The notes beneath the pieces are model-generated. The model was not told the origin of the DNA. It saw nothing but the letters and a program-made list of their open reading frames with translations, and ran no database searches. Positions 23,766 through 25,338 of a stretch of DNA of 25,338 nt are shown here, in pieces. The stretch covers positions 1 through 25,338 of the forward strand of contig NVSY01000001.1 in assembly GCA_002401385.1 (NCBI GenBank), read 5' to 3'. Source of the DNA: Flavobacteriaceae bacterium (GTDB lineage Bacteria > Bacteroidota > Bacteroidia > Flavobacteriales > Flavobacteriaceae). The translations under genes were made by a program, and so were the position numbers. Numbering within the stretch: position 1 is the stretch's first letter; each line of letters begins with the position of its first letter.

Positions 23766-24059
23766 ATGAAAAAAAGTGTATTCGCATTAATGCTGCTTTT
23801 AGCAGTTAGCGTAACTTCTTGTAAAGAATCAAAAAAAGAAACGGCTGAGCCAAAGGCTACTGAAGTAAAAGTAGAAGTGAAAGCAGAAGTAAAAGCAGAA
23901 GTAAAAGAGGAATTGGCCGCAGCTACTTTTCAATGCCCAATGAAATGTGAACAAGAAAAAGTGTATGATAAAGCAGGTTCTTGTCCAGCGTGTAAAATGG
24001 ATTTAAAGGAAGTAAAAAAGGCAGCTAGTCATGATAGTCATGAAGGGCACGACCATTAA
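23766..24059 (+). CDS. Lipoprotein with a heavy-metal-binding domain
   Basis: A 97-residue exported lipoprotein. The signal peptide ends in the lipobox VTSC, with lipidation at C19. A Lys/Glu/Val-rich linker with KAEV repeats (about 34-49) follows. Residues 55-80 form a heavy-metal-binding domain, FQCPMKCEQEKVY and GSCPACKMDL, with four cysteines (C57, C61, C73, C76). The usual family pattern CPMHP is CPMKC here. The C-terminal tail is His-rich (H89, H92, H95, H97). It precedes, by 27 bp, a second exported protein with the same domain, so the two are probably co-transcribed. A role in binding or sensing copper, zinc or a similar metal in the periplasm is inferred. Confidence 0.87.
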   Translation: MKKSVFALMLLLAVSVTSCKESKKETAEPKATEVKVEVKAEVKAEVKEELAAATFQCPMKCEQEKVYDKAGSCPACKMDLKEVKKAASHDSHEGHDH

Positions 24060-24086
24060 TAAGTAATCAAATTAATTTTAATAAGT

Positions 24087-24545
24087 ATGAAAAAAGTTCT
24101 TTTAACCGCTCTATTTAGCGTAGTATTTGTTTCAATGATTTCTGCACAGGAAGCTGTAGTAACAGAAGTTGTAAAAACAGAAAAAGCTTGTTGTAAAACA
24201 AAAAAGAAAGCGGAATGTACAGAGGCTAAAAAAGCGGAATGTAAAGCTAAAAAAGCAGAATGTAAAGCAAGTTCAGCTGCAAAAAAAGCGGAATGTAAAG
24301 ATAAGAAAGCTGAATGTAAAGATAAGAAAGCTGAATGTAAAGATAAGAAAGCTGAATGCAAAATGAAAGCGGCTAAAGAAGCAAAATCTTGCAAGCCTGG
24401 ATGTACAAAACCTTGTTGTGCTGCAAAAGCTGAAAAGTCTTCTGGAGTAGAAGGGTATGCATGTCCAATGAAATGTGAAAAAGATAAAGTATACAAAAAA
24501 GAAGGTGCTTGTCCAGTATGTAAAATGGACTTAAAAAAGGCTTAA
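24087..24545 (+). CDS. Exported Cys-rich heptad-repeat protein with a heavy-metal-binding domain
   Basis: A 152-residue protein with a signal peptide (cleavage likely after ISA, before Q21) and 17 cysteines, all in the mature part. After a CC pair (C35-C36) comes a highly charged Lys/Ala/Glu region with cysteines at 44, 52, 59, 70, 77, 84, 91 and 102, largely spaced by 7 or 11 residues. The core repeat is KKAECKD. A segment CKPGCTKPCC (102-111) follows, then a C-terminal domain ACPMKCEKDKVY...GACPVCKMDL (125-149) matching that of the upstream lipoprotein. It is not a recognised metallothionein, but the cysteine density and the C-terminal domain point to periplasmic metal binding. The repeated DNA creates a long antisense reading frame that is not a gene. 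Confidence 0.85.
   Translation: MKKVLLTALFSVVFVSMISAQEAVVTEVVKTEKACCKTKKKAECTEAKKAECKAKKAECKASSAAKKAECKDKKAECKDKKAECKDKKAECKMKAAKEAKSCKPGCTKPCCAAKAEKSSGVEGYACPMKCEKDKVYKKEGACPVCKMDLKKA
24228..24365 (+). repeat. 21-bp tandem coding repeat encoding a KKAECKD heptad
   Basis: Units of 21 bases encode K-K-A-E-C-K-D/A. Copies lie at 24228-24248, 24249-24269, 24282-24302, 24303-24323, 24324-24344 and 24345-24365. The units at 24303 and 24324 are identical, the others diverge at a few bases, and 24270-24281 is a 12-base interruption (four codons), which keeps an 11-residue cysteine spacing. Recent duplication by slippage is likely for the identical units. Confidence 0.9.
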
Positions 24546-24564
24546 GAGCTTATTTTTATAATCT

Positions 24565-24590
24565 AAAACCACCTCTTTGAGGTGGTTTTT
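24565..24590 (+). terminator. Rho-independent terminator of the metal-binding pair
   Basis: AAAACCACCTC pairs perfectly with GAGGTGGTTTT around a three-base loop and is followed by further T residues. It lies 19 bases after the stop of the Cys-rich gene. Confidence 0.9.
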
Positions 24591-24622
24591 TTGTTTCTAA
24601 TTAAGTCTTGAGTCTTGAGTAT

Positions 24623-24657
24623 AAAAAAAATCCTGCCAAAAGCAGGATTTTTTTTTA
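24623..24657 (-). terminator. Terminator downstream of groEL
   Basis: TCCTGC (24631-24636) pairs with GCAGGA (24642-24647) around a five-base loop, with A and T tracts of eight or more on both sides that lengthen the stem. It is symmetric enough to act in both directions, between the convergent Cys-rich gene and groEL. Confidence 0.85.
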
Positions 24658-24673
24658 TTATGTTAAAATGAGA

Positions 24674-25338
24674 TTACATCATTCCTGGCATACCACCACC
24701 CATTGGAGGCATTCCAGCAGGTGCATCTTCTTTAATATTTACTAATGTACAGGCAGTAGTCAAAATCATTCCAGCTACAGATGCAGCGTTTTCTAAAGCA
24801 ACACGTGTTACTTTTGTAGGGTCGATAATTCCTTCGCTGAACATATTTACATAAGTATCATTTTTAGCATTAAAACCAAAGTCTCCTGTTCCTTCTAAAA
24901 CTTTAGAAACAACTACAGATCCTTCTCCTCCTGCATTTTCAACTATTTGACGTAATGGCTCTTCAATGGCTCTGTCTATAATCTTGATTCCTGTTGCTTC
25001 GTCTAAGTTTTCTGTTGTGATTGCTTTTAAAGTGTCTTTAGTTCTTACTAAGGCAACACCTCCACCAGCAACAATTCCTTCTTCAACAGCAGCTCTAGTA
25101 GCATGTAAAGCATCGTCTACACGGTCTTTCTTCTCTTTCATTTCTATTTCAGAAGCAGCACCTACGTATAAAACAGCAACACCACCAGCTAATTTAGCCA
25201 AACGTTCTTGTAGTTTTTCTTTATCGTAATCTGATGTAGTAGTTTCAATCTGAGTTTTGATTTGACTTACACGTAATTTAATTTGTTCACTGTCTCCAGC
25301 TCCATTTACAATTATTGTATTGTCTTTGTCAATAGTAA
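24674..25338 (-). CDS. groEL: Chaperonin GroEL, C-terminal part (gene runs off the window)
   Basis: The 60-kDa chaperonin subunit that folds proteins in a double ring with GroES and ATP. Only about the last 220 residues are present; the reading frame is open to the window edge and begins in-frame with [14 protein letters not shown]. Diagnostic parts are [40 protein letters not shown] and VAGGGVAL of the apical-to-intermediate and equatorial domains, [20 protein letters not shown], and the flexible Gly/Met-rich tail [11 protein letters not shown]. The TTG at 25201 is not a start. groES is expected further upstream, outside the window. Confidence 0.97.
   Translation of the reverse strand, partial: TIDKDNTIIVNGAGDSEQIKLRVSQIKTQIETTTSDYDKEKLQERLAKLAGGVAVLYVGAASEIEMKEKKDRVDDALHATRAAVEEGIVAGGGVALVRTKDTLKAITTENLDEATGIKIIDRAIEEPLRQIVENAGGEGSVVVSKVLEGTGDFGFNAKNDTYVNMFSEGIIDPTKVTRVALENAASVAGMILTTACTLVNIKEDAPAGMPPMGGGMPGMM

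Noticed and set aside
24056..24496. 146-residue minus-strand reading frame with repeated LHSAFLS units
   Set aside because: It is the antisense reading of the 21-bp repeat in the Cys-rich gene. The plus-strand product has a signal peptide and a recognisable domain; this one has neither.
24604..24620. Short tandem AGTCTTG repeat between two terminators
   Set aside because: Only two copies of seven bases plus a partial third; probably chance or trivial slippage.
25199..25201. TTG as a start of a separate 175-residue protein
   Set aside because: The reading frame continues upstream to the window edge with clear GroEL sequence, so this is an internal codon.
1..25338. CRISPR array, prophage, insertion sequence or anti-phage defence system
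   Set aside because: No spaced repeats, transposase, integrase, phage structural genes or defence-type domains are visible anywhere in the window.

Overview
The window is AT-rich chromosomal DNA from a member of the Bacteroidota, most probably a (marine) Flavobacteriaceae species. This rests on several features. There is a LytS/LytTR sensor-regulator pair and a mevalonate-pathway pair of GHMP enzymes. The order purH-mreB-mreC-mreD-mrdA-rodA is typical of the group. Signal peptides end in ...AQ. Many starts are preceded by the Bacteroidota -7 promoter element TAnnTTTG rather than by a Shine-Dalgarno sequence. No rRNA, tRNA, insertion sequence, prophage or CRISPR array is visible, and the gene content is mostly housekeeping.

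Layout. 1-2544: a small ExbB/MotA-like membrane protein (minus strand), then a LytS-type histidine kinase overlapping its LytTR response regulator. 2603-2944: a small cupin (minus) with its own terminator. 3055-7768 (plus): diphosphomevalonate decarboxylase, a YwqK/MORN-like secreted protein, mevalonate kinase, a UbiA-type prenyltransferase and an RluB/RsuA-family pseudouridine synthase, ending in a strong terminator. 7769-8226 is a 458-bp non-coding stretch with a promoter-like element and inverted repeats, leading to a 74-residue protein of unknown function. 8460-14704 (minus): a tightly packed four-gene unit: Na+/solute symporter, murQ, anmK and a 965-residue FAD/Fe-S dehydrogenase. A DeoR-type regulator is divergent at 14863-15612. 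15689-22864 (minus): the rod-shape cluster rodA, mrdA (PBP2), mreD, mreC, mreB, with purH upstream. 23006-23458 (minus): a GAF-type free methionine-R-sulfoxide reductase. 23766-24545 (plus): two small exported proteins with heavy-metal-binding domains, one of them extremely cysteine-rich with a heptad repeat. 24674-25338 (minus): the 3' part of groEL, which runs off the window.

How the genes fit together. The symporter-murQ-anmK-dehydrogenase unit reads as a salvage route for anhydro-N-acetylmuramic acid. AnmK makes MurNAc-6-phosphate, MurQ cleaves it to GlcNAc-6-phosphate and D-lactate, and the FAD/Fe-S protein is well placed to oxidise that D-lactate. The DeoR-type protein is the obvious candidate regulator. 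The rod-shape cluster builds the wall that such a route would recycle. The mevalonate enzymes supply isoprenoid precursors, and the adjacent UbiA protein is a likely consumer of prenyl diphosphate. The most unusual protein is the cysteine-striped, metallothionein-like exported protein at 24087-24545, paired with a lipoprotein carrying the same variant metal-binding domain.
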